Below, piece after piece: positions 5,332-5,761 of a DNA stretch of 5,761 nt. Origin of the DNA: an uncultured Acidobacteriota bacterium (GTDB lineage: Bacteria; Acidobacteriota; Blastocatellia; Pyrinomonadales; Pyrinomonadaceae). Below the pieces are notes generated by a model. It was not told the DNA's origin. It saw nothing but the letters and a program-made list of their open reading frames with translations, and made no database searches. Every line of letters begins with the position of its first letter. The stretch's first letter is position 1. The position numbers were made by a program, and so were the translations under genes. Where the stretch lies: the NCBI GenBank assembly GCA_946480545.1, contig CAMLKY010000160.1, positions 1 to 5,761 of the forward strand, read 5' to 3'.

Positions 5332-5761
5332 ATGCCGAGACTCACCGATATAGTCCGCAACAAATTCGCCGGGCGCAAAGTCGTCATACTAGGCGACGTC
5401 GTCGCGGACCAGTTCCTCCACGGAACCATATCCCGCGTGTCGCGTGAGGCTCCCGTCTTTATACTCGACCATGACAATACCGAGACGCGGGCCGGCGGAG
5501 CGGCGAATGCCGCAGTGAATGTCGCATCGCTCGGCGGCACCCCGGTGTTGGTAGGCTTTGTCGGAACCGATCAGAATGGCGGATGTCTTCTGGAGACATT
5601 GGAAATGTCCGGTGTCGAATGCGGTTTGCTTGTCCGGACGGACAAGCTGCAGACGACCACCAAGGTCCGTGTCCTCGCCGGACAGCAGTACGCCCCGAGA
5701 CAGCAGGTGATCCGCATCGATTACGCCACCCGCGATGCGATTGATGCCCGACTCAAAGAAC
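5332..5761 (+). CDS. rfaE1: PfkB-family sugar kinase, RfaE1/HldE-like (3' end outside window)
   Basis: The first 143 codons of a ribokinase/PfkB-family kinase are open to the window edge with no stop. The N-terminus resembles D-glycero-beta-D-manno-heptose-7-phosphate kinase, which phosphorylates heptose 7-phosphate at C1 in the ADP-heptose pathway for lipopolysaccharide core. Visible motifs are VVILGDVVADQF (residues 17-28; G21-D22 belong to the sugar site), GTISRVSREAPVFIL (31-45), the diagnostic GGAAN at 55-59, then NVASLGG and VGFVGTD. The later ATP-binding and catalytic GAGD-type motif would lie beyond the window, so activity cannot be judged. Nor can one tell whether the gene encodes kinase alone (HldA/RfaE1) or a kinase-nucleotidyltransferase fusion (HldE). 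ATG 5332 is the first possible start after an in-frame TGA at 5293. Only GGGA directly abutting the ATG resembles a ribosome-binding site, which is too close. Another PfkB sugar kinase is less likely. Confidence 0.85.
   Translation, partial: MPRLTDIVRNKFAGRKVVILGDVVADQFLHGTISRVSREAPVFILDHDNTETRAGGAANAAVNVASLGGTPVLVGFVGTDQNGGCLLETLEMSGVECGLLVRTDKLQTTTKVRVLAGQQYAPRQQVIRIDYATRDAIDARLKE

Noticed and set aside
1..5761. CRISPR arrays, insertion sequences, phage or plasmid genes, defence systems
   Set aside because: No regularly spaced direct repeats with unique spacers were seen, and none of the genes matches transposase, integrase, toxin-antitoxin or defence families. The tRNA genes are not followed by an integrase or a duplicated tRNA 3' end.

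Overview
The window carries ordinary bacterial housekeeping genes followed by a pair of secreted-protein genes. It probably comes from a member of the Acidobacteriota, perhaps the Blastocatellia/Pyrinomonadaceae. That placement is an inference from three things: moderately high GC, a subtilisin with a C-terminal two-cysteine BACON-like domain, and a small secreted protein made only of Asp-rich FG-GAP/VCBS-type repeats with WY and FGI signatures. No marker gene fixes the taxonomy.

Layout. Positions 50-2124 hold a tight plus-strand cluster: a PLP-dependent low-specificity threonine aldolase, a small MmcQ/YjbR-family protein overlapping it by 4 bp (ATGA), and cytidylate kinase 18 nt further on. 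A good sigma70-type promoter (2128-2156) follows and drives tRNA-Arg(UCU). An 80-nt spacer filled by a heptamer-based inverted repeat separates it from tRNA-His(GUG). Next is a signal-peptide-bearing S8 subtilisin-like protease (2532-4076), with a possible promoter just upstream. A 222-nt AT-rich gap holds phased T-tracts, a candidate promoter and a strong Shine-Dalgarno site. It leads into a secreted six-repeat protein (4299-5264), which ends at a strong intrinsic terminator (5288-5320). The window closes inside a PfkB-family kinase resembling the heptose-7-phosphate kinase RfaE1/HldE; its start codon lies only 11 nt after the terminator T-run.

How the genes relate. The first three genes look co-transcribed, but their functions (amino-acid metabolism, unknown, CMP phosphorylation) do not form one pathway. 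The protease and the repeat protein are both predicted to be exported and are neighbours, but the second has its own candidate promoter, so a joint role is only a guess. The kinase would belong to ADP-heptose synthesis for lipopolysaccharide, consistent with a Gram-negative envelope.

I do not see a novel multi-gene system here. The most unusual DNA features are the heptamer inverted repeat between the tRNA genes, the near-contact of terminator and kinase start, and the 10-bp-phased T-tracts upstream of the repeat-protein gene.
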